Of a stretch of DNA of 6,381 bases, positions 1-5,650 are shown piece by piece. How positions within the stretch are numbered: position 1 is the first letter of the stretch; each line of letters begins with the position of its first letter. Made by a program: the position numbers and the translations under genes. The DNA lies in assembly GCA_030432775.1 (NCBI GenBank), contig JAUILO010000136.1, positions 1-6,381 of the forward strand. The letters are read 5' to 3'. The notes below the pieces were generated by a model, which did no database searches, was not told where the DNA came from, and saw nothing but the letters and a program-made list of their open reading frames with translations. The DNA is from Alphaproteobacteria bacterium (lineage in GTDB: Bacteria; Pseudomonadota; Alphaproteobacteria; Micavibrionales; Micavibrionaceae).

Positions 1-336
1 CTGTTACCGGATATTCAAAAACACGCAAACGACATTCAGAGCGTCTTGAAAAAGGGCGGCGTATATTACTTGTCTATTTCTTCACACACAGACAACCCGA
101 TGTGGCCGCGATGGAAAGAAATGATTGAGAAAGAAAGCGCAGTAACCGTACAGAATTACTCGCTCACCGATATTTCAGACGCATTCATTGCCGCCGGACT
201 ATATGTTTCGGCGCGCCCATTCAAACCAGAAGGCTTTCTTCCGGTATCGCAATCAAATGAATGGTTCAGAACGCCTCAGGAAGTGTTCGAGTATTATTAC
301 CGTCAAAAAGTGCTATTCCGCATTGAAAAACCATAG
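1..336 (+). CDS. Probable class I SAM-dependent methyltransferase, C-terminal part (5' end outside window)
   Basis: The frame is open from base 1 to the TAG at 334-336, giving 111 residues, so the gene begins upstream and a TTG at base 46 is not its start. The visible part reads like the last third of a Rossmann-fold methyltransferase: a helix, then SVLKKGGVYYLSIS (residues 14-27), which matches the 'vLkpGG' turn and strand after motif III. After that come a Trp/aromatic-rich segment (DNPMWPRW) and a C-terminal strand (KVLFRIEKP). The SAM-binding GxGxG motif would lie upstream and cannot be checked. The stop codon is 8 bp before the NAS-like gene, so the two are almost certainly co-transcribed, and the protein may modify the product of that pathway or transfer another part of SAM. 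The family call is moderately secure; the substrate is unknown. Confidence 0.6.
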   Translation: MLPDIQKHANDIQSVLKKGGVYYLSISSHTDNPMWPRWKEMIEKESAVTVQNYSLTDISDAFIAAGLYVSARPFKPEGFLPVSQSNEWFRTPQEVFEYYYRQKVLFRIEKP

Positions 337-344
337 GTGCTGAT

Positions 345-1181
345 ATGAGTAAAAATGAATTGATACAAGAATTTAATGACGCTTCACAAGTGCTACTTCA
401 TGCACAAGATCTGTCTCCGCAGAATAAAGCGGCTGAGAAAGCTGTTCTGAGCCTGATCGATATGTGCATCGAAAACTCTGAATTCGTGGCCGAACAGAGC
501 CAGCAAATGAGCGAGCATGATTTACTATCACTCAGACGCGCTTTCCTTGAAGCAGACTGCGAAATGGAAAAATACTGGTCAGAGAAAATTATCCAATCTG
601 TTGGAGAAGATGAAGCGCTTTCATGGGATAATTTTGGTATATACCCATGGTTCCAGGACTACCCTGCGCTGTATGACTTTGAAAAACGTGCCATTGAAAA
701 AACACTTGGACCAATTACCGAAGATACAACAATCACATATTTTGGTTCGGGCGCTTTACCGATTATTCCACTGATGCTGGCGCTTGAAACAGGATGCCGG
801 ATTAAATGTGTCGACATTAATGATGGTGCGGTTGCTCTTTCAACAGAGTTGATCGATAAAATGAAGCTCAGCGATAAAATCAGCGTTCATAAAGGTGATG
901 GCATTAGCATTCCTGAGGATCATAACAAGCCGGATCTTCTATTCCTTGCCAATGCACCACTAAGCGTTGAAGATGCGCTGAATAACATGTTACCGGCAAT
1001 GCAGCCGAAGGTTATCTTCGCCAGATCATCTGCCGGCGGTACCGCTCTATTATACCCTTCCATATCCGAAGATGCCTTCAGCAAATCCGGATATAAGATT
1101 GACCATGTAGCACAAGATCACGAACATGGCACACATACCGGCCTTGTTTATGAACAACCACAAATAAGAAAGCCTGCATAA
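345..1181 (+). CDS. Nicotianamine synthase-like aminocarboxypropyltransferase (NAS-A)
   Basis: This 278-residue protein is close in length to bacterial NAS-like enzymes such as CntL and shorter than plant NAS. Family features appear in order. A helical N-terminal domain contains LEADCEMEKYW (residues 68-78), resembling the conserved Glu-rich 'aEaE..lE.hw' helix, with E75 a candidate catalytic Glu. PWFQDYPALYDFE (101-113) matches the family's 'PYYxNYxxLxxLE' segment. FGSGALPI (133-140) is the SAM-binding loop, CVDIND (155-160) the acidic end of strand 2, FLANAPLSVED (200-210) strand 4, and FARSSAGGTALLYP (225-238) the family's 'vRSahG.r.flYP' element. Known family members transfer 3-amino-3-carboxypropyl from SAM to an amine acceptor, releasing methylthioadenosine; the acceptor here is unknown. 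The ATG at 345 follows AGGTG (335-339), which overlaps the upstream stop. The C-terminal segment carries several His residues (H254, H259, H261, H264). The family call is firm; the product is not. Confidence 0.85.
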   Translation: MSKNELIQEFNDASQVLLHAQDLSPQNKAAEKAVLSLIDMCIENSEFVAEQSQQMSEHDLLSLRRAFLEADCEMEKYWSEKIIQSVGEDEALSWDNFGIYPWFQDYPALYDFEKRAIEKTLGPITEDTTITYFGSGALPIIPLMLALETGCRIKCVDINDGAVALSTELIDKMKLSDKISVHKGDGISIPEDHNKPDLLFLANAPLSVEDALNNMLPAMQPKVIFARSSAGGTALLYPSISEDAFSKSGYKIDHVAQDHEHGTHTGLVYEQPQIRKPA

Positions 1182-1182
1182 T

Positions 1183-2313
1183 ATGAAAGGTCGTTTCCCT
1201 ATACACCGAGGATCAGGAGCAGTGTTCGAATGTTACGCTGACTTCAAGGAGGCTGCCGGTAATTGGTACAAGCCGCCTTATTCCTATGGCGTATTCGGCA
1301 CAGAGACAGTACAGCAATTCGAACAGGAAATGGCGAGCCACGAAGGCGCAGAATATGCACTGGCTTTCCCGTCCGGCATGGCGGCCATTGCCGCAACACT
1401 TGGCGGGTTACTTTCAAAGGATGAAACATTAGCGCTACAAAAAGATGTCTACAGCATCACCGAAGATTATAGCGAACGCTATTTGGGGCGTATGGGTATC
1501 ACCACCAAAACAATTGATTTTGATGATCAAAATCTAACTGGCATTTCCGGCGTAGACGCCAAGGTTTTGTATTTGGAAAGTCCGACCTATAACGACTATA
1601 AAATTCTAGACCTGCAAAACATAATTGACGATGCAAAATCAGAAGGTATGATTGTAGTCATTGACAATTCGCTCGCGACATTCCTGAATGTTAAGCCGCT
1701 GGACATGGGCGCAGATGCCGTGATCTATTCGGCTAGTAAACATATTTGCGGTCATGGAGATGCGCTTTTGGGCTGTGTCATGACCAATTCAGAAGAGATA
1801 TACAAACAAATCAGGGATCATCAAATATTAGCCGGGTATGTAACATCTCCGGAAGATGCTGCACTGGGCTTACGCGGCCTTGAAACATTACGTGTGCGCA
1901 TGAGCCATCAATCATCAGAGACAGAAAAACTCATTGATGCCCTTATAAACATGCCATGGATCAACGAAGTACGCGCAGCTGGCTTCTTTGCCAAAGACGG
2001 TAAGATTATAAATGAAGATAAAAGCTTTGAGCTGACCCCTGGTCTTATCTCCATCACACTAGCGGATGAGCTGGATGATGAGCAGATTGATCTGTTTACC
2101 CGTCAGTTTCAAACTATGAAGATAGGCTATGGCTGGGGTAGCACCATAAGTCTTGCCTTACCGAAAACCGGTGAAGGCAAAACATCAATCAGAATAAGTG
2201 TGGGAATGGATACGGCAGACAGCATTTTGCAAGACCTTGATAGCGGGCATGAGACCTTGCAAGCAAACGCCGCAATACAAAACACAATAAAGCCAGAACA
2301 TAAAAAGGGCTAA
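1183..2313 (+). CDS. Cys/Met-metabolism PLP-dependent enzyme, cystathionine beta-lyase (MetC)-like
   Basis: This 376-residue fold-type I PLP enzyme belongs to the cystathionine gamma-synthase/beta-lyase family. The best memory match is to MetC. Visible landmarks are a Tyr-containing loop YSYGVFGTET (33-42), FPSGMAA (62-68) around the PLP phosphate, Y90 (the ring-stacking position of MetC Y111), LESPTYN, VVIDNS with D161 contacting the pyridine nitrogen, YSASKHICGHGD with K186 as the Schiff-base lysine, YGWGS (MetC YSWGG), and R337 in SIRISVG as the substrate-carboxylate Arg. In MetC the first loop is YGRRGT, with R58 gripping the phosphate from the neighbouring subunit. Here those two Arg are V37 and F38, so specificity or the active site may differ. 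The ATG is 1 bp after the NAS-A stop and has only a weak AAGAAAG upstream, suggesting translational coupling. Lying between two NAS-like genes, it more likely does a beta/gamma-elimination or replacement on a SAM- or homoserine-derived substrate than housekeeping methionine synthesis; that role is inferred. Confidence 0.85.
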   Translation: MKGRFPIHRGSGAVFECYADFKEAAGNWYKPPYSYGVFGTETVQQFEQEMASHEGAEYALAFPSGMAAIAATLGGLLSKDETLALQKDVYSITEDYSERYLGRMGITTKTIDFDDQNLTGISGVDAKVLYLESPTYNDYKILDLQNIIDDAKSEGMIVVIDNSLATFLNVKPLDMGADAVIYSASKHICGHGDALLGCVMTNSEEIYKQIRDHQILAGYVTSPEDAALGLRGLETLRVRMSHQSSETEKLIDALINMPWINEVRAAGFFAKDGKIINEDKSFELTPGLISITLADELDDEQIDLFTRQFQTMKIGYGWGSTISLALPKTGEGKTSIRISVGMDTADSILQDLDSGHETLQANAAIQNTIKPEHKKG

Positions 2314-2316
2314 ATT

Positions 2317-2323
2317 AGAGGGA
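2317..2323 (+). promoter_or_regulatory. Ribosome binding site of the second NAS-like gene
   Basis: AGAGGGA lies in the 14-bp gap between the PLP-enzyme stop (TAA 2311-2313) and the ATG at 2328, 4 bases before that codon. It is the strongest Shine-Dalgarno sequence in the operon and fixes the start of NAS-B. Confidence 0.7.
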
Positions 2324-2327
2324 CGAC

Positions 2328-3119
2328 ATGACAAGTACAGCTACTCAACGATCCTATATGGATGAAATTATACTGACACTGGAAAACGCTGATCAGGACA
2401 ATATAGAGCAATCAATCTCGAGTGTTGTTGATCTATGCTGGGAGATCAAGAAGCTCGATCATGAAGGTCATAATAAGAACCTTGAGACATGCCCGGTTTC
2501 TTTGCACAAAACCCGTCAGACTTTTTCTTTCCTTGAATGTCAGGTCGAAAAGAAAAAAGCATTCGAGCTTTGCCAGTCCGGCTCCGGCATTGACCAATAT
2601 TTCTTCTGTAGTGACTACAAAAACCTCATTCACTTAGAATGGTCACTTTTGATCAAAAACGCTGCAAAGCTTTCATATACAACACCTGATGCGCGCTGTG
2701 CATTTTTGGGCTCTGGCGCTATTCCGATTAGTGCGATTATTCTGTCCGATTACCTGAGCAAGCCGGTTGCCTGTATTGATACCGATGCACAGGCCAACGC
2801 CATGGCGCGTGCCTTCCTTGAAAAAGAACAACTGTGCCACAAAGTTGAAACACATGACAGCCTTGCCGAAGAATTTGATTACACCGGTTTTGACCTTGCA
2901 GTTATTGCCAGCTTGATCAAACCCAAAGATAAAGTTCTGCGCAAATTGGCCGATGATAATGTAAGCTCGATATTGATCCGCACAGTCGATAGCGCCTTTA
3001 GCCCAATTTACGAACCGGTTGATGAAGACATGTTAGAAGCGCATGGTTACAGCATTATTGATGCGTCAAACAAATCAGAAGGCTGTATGCACCGCACTAT
3101 TCTAGCGACAAAACTATAA
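2328..3119 (+). CDS. Second, divergent nicotianamine synthase-like protein (NAS-B)
   Basis: This 263-residue protein has the same architecture as NAS-A, with low overall similarity judged by eye. FLECQVEKKKAFE (68-80) corresponds to the Glu-rich helix, with E70 and E74 conserved in type. QYFFCSDYKNLIHLEWSLL (90-108) closely resembles the plant NAS segment 'PYYsNYvkLskLE.sLL'. FLGSGAIPISAI (126-137) is the SAM loop, CIDTDAQANAMA (149-160) the strand-2 acidic end, and ILIRTVDSAFSPIYEPVDED (215-234) the 'vRS...flYP.vd.ed' element with R218. CMHRTILATK (253-262) is the terminal strand, where plant NAS has 'vNSvviahk'. With both SAM-site and NAS-specific tyrosine/arginine segments present, it is probably active and not a relic. 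It may add a second aminobutyrate unit, use a different acceptor, or pair with NAS-A; these options cannot be separated from sequence. It ends the tight part of the operon. Confidence 0.8.
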   Translation: MTSTATQRSYMDEIILTLENADQDNIEQSISSVVDLCWEIKKLDHEGHNKNLETCPVSLHKTRQTFSFLECQVEKKKAFELCQSGSGIDQYFFCSDYKNLIHLEWSLLIKNAAKLSYTTPDARCAFLGSGAIPISAIILSDYLSKPVACIDTDAQANAMARAFLEKEQLCHKVETHDSLAEEFDYTGFDLAVIASLIKPKDKVLRKLADDNVSSILIRTVDSAFSPIYEPVDEDMLEAHGYSIIDASNKSEGCMHRTILATKL

Positions 3120-3125
3120 TCATAA

Positions 3126-3172
3126 CGGGGCGGCGCCCCCTCCCCCGTCACCGGCGCGCCGCACCATTTTTT
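3126..3172 (+). terminator. GC-rich hairpin region with T-tract between NAS-B and the FeoA-like gene
   Basis: This short stretch is strikingly G+C rich compared with the genes on both sides. It can form GGGGC/GCCCC (3127-3131 with 3135-3139, 3-nt loop), or alternatively GCGGCG/CGCCGC (3130-3135 with 3157-3162). It also contains the perfect 10-bp palindrome CGGCGCGCCG (3152-3161). A run of six T (3167-3172) follows 4-5 bases after the last stem. It may be a rho-independent terminator or attenuator limiting read-through into the FeoA-like gene. The spacer before the T-run makes the terminator imperfect, and mutually exclusive stems would also fit a switch. Confidence 0.45.
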
Positions 3173-3208
3173 CTGCGACTTCACCGGCAAGCTATCTGGA
3201 CAGGTTCA

Positions 3209-3472
3209 ATGACCATTCATGACACAGCTAACATGCACGAAGAGTTTAATCGGCTAAGCGATATGCAAGCCGGGGATAAATTCGAAATCATGTATCTGGC
3301 CAAAGAATGGAACGGCGCGCAAAGAATGCGTGATATTGGCTTGTATGAACATGTAGAAGGTCGCATTCTGCAAAAGCACAAAAGTAAAATGCTTATTCAT
3401 ACCAACGGAACACGGCTTGCCATAGGAAATTCTGTGGCAGAGAATATTTATGTGCGGCCACTAAAACGGTAA
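3209..3472 (+). CDS. Small FeoA-domain protein
   Basis: This 87-residue protein matches the FeoA SH3-like domain in length and pattern. It has MQAGDKFEIMYL (19-30, the 'l..G..g.I..i' strand), the hallmark AQRMRDIGLYEHVEGRI (37-53, family 'rRLldLGl.pGt.i'), then GTRLAIGNSVAENIYVRPL (67-85, family '..iaLr...A..I.V'). The usual 'pGt' turn after the GL is changed to 'YEHVEG'. FeoA proteins are cytosolic partners of the ferrous-iron transporter FeoB, and the same fold occurs at the C-terminus of DtxR-type regulators. No feoB is in the window, so this is a stand-alone copy that may act as an iron-linked accessory to the NAS operon. The ATG at 3209 is preceded by GGACAGG (3198-3204), 4 bases upstream; an in-frame ATG at residue 9 has no Shine-Dalgarno sequence. 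An unidentified promoter or read-through from NAS-B could drive it. Confidence 0.7.
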   Translation: MTIHDTANMHEEFNRLSDMQAGDKFEIMYLAKEWNGAQRMRDIGLYEHVEGRILQKHKSKMLIHTNGTRLAIGNSVAENIYVRPLKR

Positions 3473-3478
3473 CATGTA

Positions 3479-5011
3479 TTATTGCTGTTCTTTTATCAAA
3501 TCATCGAACAGGCTTTCATACTTAAAACGGTATACATTATCCGGTTTTTCAACACTGTCGTGTATGACAGAACCAGCCAGAAAATCATAATCAGCGCAAA
3601 CCGCCGAAGTTGTAATACTCAGCGAACCAACATCCAGAACAAATGTTTTCTGGATCAAGCGACTTTTTGCTTTTTCTGTGAAATTGTTTAAACGCTGTAT
3701 GAGCTGTTTTTCGCTACCACGCATCTTCTTCAAACGCACGCCCACAGCATCAAAACGATTTTCCCGCAGCAAACCAAAATCAACGCTCGTATCAAGGGGC
3801 ACCTGCGCATAAAAAGCTGAACAATGCAATTTAAGTGGCCCTGTAAATTTCGATATTTTTGCATCATATATTGTTGCAGGTAAGCCCAACAACAAGAAGG
3901 TCAGATATCGCTTTTGCAGTGGTGGGATTTTCTGGCATGCGAGAAGATATTTCTCCAGTCCCTCCGCACTACACAGTGTGTCATAATGAACGGGACAGGC
4001 AATAAATAACTTTCTTCCTTCATCTTCCATCGCCTGCAATTCTTTTGATACAGTTGTTAAAATGGCCAAATCCATTGCTGATTTTTCGGAAGGCGAAGTG
4101 CCACGAAATGCGACTTCATGAGCATCCATCGGATCATCGGTATTACCAGCTTCACGCACAAGACACAGATAAACGGTTAAAAGATTCTTCTTTACATCCC
4201 ATAACGGCATATAATTAAAAATCAGAGATTTATATTTTTTATCAATATCACCAACGCCTTCTGGCTTTTGATCCTTGATTTCAATTTTCAGCTTATCTTC
4301 AGATGGATTAACTTCTACAGCTTGCGGTATCTGAACTGGTTGCTTTTCTTTCTCAGATTTTTCAGAATTATCCGCCTTATCAGTTTTTTCCTGCTTCTTC
4401 TCTGCTGCTAATCTAGCGCTCTGTACCTGTACGTTCTTCTCAGTAATTTGGCGAGTTACATCCCCCACTGTCTTAGAAACGCTCTCAACGGGCTTGAGGC
4501 TACTAGTCGCAACCACAGCAACACTCTCTTCAACTTCTATTTTACGAACTTCCTCATCATCACTTTCAAGCAATCTGCGTCTGATTTCCTCGGCAATCAA
4601 CGTGGCTTTGATCTGCGCCTCACCTTCGCCGGCCTCGGCGAAAATGACGACATAAGTATCATCCTTGTAACGGATGAAAATATCCTTTGGCATCAAATAT
4701 TTAGAAATAGATTCTTCGGTGATCTCATAAACAATCAATTGCAAACCGGGCCATTTTTTACCCAGCGTTTTTTTCACTTGCGACAAACCGATTAATTGCA
4801 GCTTACCTGTTGTAATTAGCTCTTTCTGCTCAAATAACTTCTCGCATAAATTCTTTAGTTTTTCTTGTTTTTGCTGAGAATAGACTTCTACTTTTTGAGA
4901 ATGTATCTTTTCTACATTCTCTTTTTGCGCGGCAGGCGCAGCACCATCTGATCTAAATGGGATGAAGGCACTCAAAATCTTGCCGAATAGACTTTTGCGT
5001 TTTATTTGCAT
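3479..5011 (-). CDS. Degenerate GGDEF/EAL-like two-domain protein, probably non-catalytic
   Basis: From the ATG at 5011 this encodes 510 residues. There is no signal peptide or clear membrane segment; the N-terminus is basic and short (MQIKRKSLFGKILSAF). Residues 30-66 are probably helical. Residues 72-150 resemble a diguanylate cyclase fold: DIFIRYKDDTYVVIFAEAGE (110-129) sits where 'Dv.aRyGGDEF.vll' belongs, but the GGDEF signature is replaced by KDDTY. A Lys/Glu/Ser-rich linker spans about 175-255. Residues 262-505 recall an EAL fold: FNYMPLWDV, LFIACPVHYDTL, FDAVGVRL (EAL proteins 'pD.lKid') and ADYDFLAGSVI (EAL proteins 'g.d..QG'). The EAL motif and metal ligands are not recognisable. 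The likely role is c-di-GMP binding or protein-protein signalling as output of the response regulator 17 bp upstream. The domain calls rest on pattern resemblance only and need a profile search. The stop is 6 bp from the convergent FeoA-like gene. Confidence 0.6.
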   Translation of the reverse strand: MQIKRKSLFGKILSAFIPFRSDGAAPAAQKENVEKIHSQKVEVYSQQKQEKLKNLCEKLFEQKELITTGKLQLIGLSQVKKTLGKKWPGLQLIVYEITEESISKYLMPKDIFIRYKDDTYVVIFAEAGEGEAQIKATLIAEEIRRRLLESDDEEVRKIEVEESVAVVATSSLKPVESVSKTVGDVTRQITEKNVQVQSARLAAEKKQEKTDKADNSEKSEKEKQPVQIPQAVEVNPSEDKLKIEIKDQKPEGVGDIDKKYKSLIFNYMPLWDVKKNLLTVYLCLVREAGNTDDPMDAHEVAFRGTSPSEKSAMDLAILTTVSKELQAMEDEGRKLFIACPVHYDTLCSAEGLEKYLLACQKIPPLQKRYLTFLLLGLPATIYDAKISKFTGPLKLHCSAFYAQVPLDTSVDFGLLRENRFDAVGVRLKKMRGSEKQLIQRLNNFTEKAKSRLIQKTFVLDVGSLSITTSAVCADYDFLAGSVIHDSVEKPDNVYRFKYESLFDDLIKEQQ

Positions 5012-5018
5012 CAAACAA

Positions 5019-5023
5019 CTCCC
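5019..5023 (-). promoter_or_regulatory. Ribosome binding site deciding the start of the GGDEF/EAL-like gene
   Basis: On the minus strand GGGAG stands 7 bases before the ATG at 5011. The frame also has a TTG at 5032 that would overlap the stop of the preceding gene, but no Shine-Dalgarno sequence precedes it, so the ATG is chosen. Confidence 0.6.
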
Positions 5024-5028
5024 ATGAC

Positions 5029-5412
5029 TCAACTAGTGAGCACAGACCTAATCGCTTCGATCATGGCAGAAGGTTTAAAAGGCTTACTAAGAACTTGCTC
5101 TGCCCCAACTTTTTTTGCCATTTCTAGGAAAGTCATATTCTTACTGGATCCGCCACCTGACATCGCTATGATTTTAATATCCTTATTCACGGCTTTAATT
5201 TCAAGAATAGTTTCAATGCCTTCCTTATCCGGCATTAACATATCCGTTATCACAACTGCAGGTTTGAAACTTCGAGATTTTTGCACACCTTCATTTCCAT
5301 TATGCGCTTCTTCGACAAGAAAGTTCTCTTTACGCAAGGCATTACAAATCATGCCTCTCACAAAATCATCATCATCGATCACAAGTATCTTTTTTTGGGA
5401 CATAGCCTCCAT
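5029..5412 (-). CDS. Single-domain response regulator (receiver domain only)
   Basis: The 127-residue protein is one CheY-like receiver domain with no output domain. KKILVIDDDDF (7-17) supplies the acidic pocket, VVITDMLMPDKEG (53-65) holds the phospho-acceptor D57, IIAMSGGG (81-88) has S85 at the switch Thr/Ser position, and LSKPF (108-112) has the conserved K110. The aromatic switch residue just before is V107, not Tyr/Phe. 'MPdKEGIETI' and 'AMSGGG' are typical of a receiver subfamily common in alphaproteobacteria. The frame stays open upstream, but the ATG at 5412 is preceded by an excellent AAAGAGG at 7 bases, so the shorter protein is preferred. It is followed after 17 bp by the GGDEF/EAL-like gene, and upstream lies a hybrid kinase with an HPt domain, a plausible phosphodonor. 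Confidence 0.9.
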   Translation of the reverse strand: MEAMSQKKILVIDDDDFVRGMICNALRKENFLVEEAHNGNEGVQKSRSFKPAVVITDMLMPDKEGIETILEIKAVNKDIKIIAMSGGGSSKNMTFLEMAKKVGAEQVLSKPFKPSAMIEAIRSVLTS

Positions 5413-5419
5413 TAAACTA

Positions 5420-5426
5420 CCTCTTT
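5420..5426 (-). promoter_or_regulatory. Ribosome binding site deciding the response-regulator start
   Basis: The minus strand reads AAAGAGG followed by 7 bases and the ATG at 5412. A second ATG three codons later (5403) lacks a good Shine-Dalgarno sequence at the right distance, as do the upstream in-frame codons. Confidence 0.65.
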
Positions 5427-5442
5427 CCTTAAAATAAATAAC

Positions 5443-5471
5443 AGTATAAAGACACGCAATGATTGCAGCAA
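5443..5471 (-). promoter_or_regulatory. Candidate sigma70-type promoter of the response-regulator operon
   Basis: On the minus strand TTGCTG (5471-5466) and TATACT (5448-5443) are separated by 17 bases. The -10 matches TATAAT at 5 of 6 positions and the -35 matches TTGACA at 3 of 6. Transcription would begin near 5436, giving a leader of about 25 bases that holds the ribosome binding site. The match is weak enough to be chance in A+T-rich DNA, but its position is suitable. Confidence 0.4.
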
Positions 5472-5477
5472 TGCAAT
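5462..5477. repeat. Inverted repeat ATTGCA-N4-TGCAAT overlapping the candidate -35 box
   Basis: ATTGCA (5462-5467) and TGCAAT (5472-5477) form a perfect 6-bp inverted repeat around GCAA. It covers the candidate -35 element of the response-regulator promoter, where a dimeric regulator could bind. A further ATTGCAT lies at 5494-5500. The rest of the 238-bp gap (5413-5650) is A+T rich and holds no gene I can support. Confidence 0.35.
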
Positions 5478-5650
5478 TTTTAGCTGATCCAATATTGCAT
5501 AATCTGCGCCACAACCTCCCTATGTATGATAACAGAACTTGGTTAATAATATTTACGCCAAAACTCGCACGATATGACCTAGTCTGTTGAAATAGGTAAG
5601 TTACAATACCGCATCAAGGCAAATAAAAGCTCCATTATATGCACTTTAAC

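Noticed and set aside
46..336. A short gene starting at the TTG at base 46
   Set aside because: The same frame is open to base 1 and the residues before it (LLPDIQKHANDIQSV) fit the helix preceding the methyltransferase 'LKKGG' turn, so this is an internal codon of a gene cut by the window edge.
3462..3532. Direct repeat TAAAACGGTA at 3462-3471 and 3523-3532
   Set aside because: One copy is the end of the FeoA-like gene and the other is inside the opposite-strand gene. There is no further similarity, so it looks like chance.
4448..4795. A 115-codon open frame on the plus strand opposite the GGDEF/EAL-like gene, and similar antisense or out-of-frame open frames elsewhere
   Set aside because: They lie inside well-supported genes, show no family motifs or ribosome binding sites, and are best explained as shadows of the real coding strand.
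5012..5032. TTG start at 5032 for the GGDEF/EAL-like gene, overlapping the stop of the response regulator
   Set aside because: No Shine-Dalgarno sequence precedes it, whereas the ATG at 5011 has GGGAG at 7 bases.
5462..5481. The hairpin ATTGCA-GCAA-TGCAAT followed by T's as a plus-strand terminator
   Set aside because: No plus-strand gene ends nearby and the stem is only 6 bp and A+T rich. An operator-type role on the minus strand fits its position better.
5413..5514. An N-terminal extension of the response regulator from the upstream in-frame ATG at 5514
   Set aside because: The added residues are not receiver-like, would include the candidate promoter, and the ATG at 5412 has a much better ribosome binding site.
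5634..5639. TATAAT on the minus strand just after the hybrid-kinase stop, as a second promoter
   Set aside because: The -10 is perfect, but the hexamers 16-18 bases upstream do not resemble TTGACA, and A+T-rich DNA gives such matches by chance.
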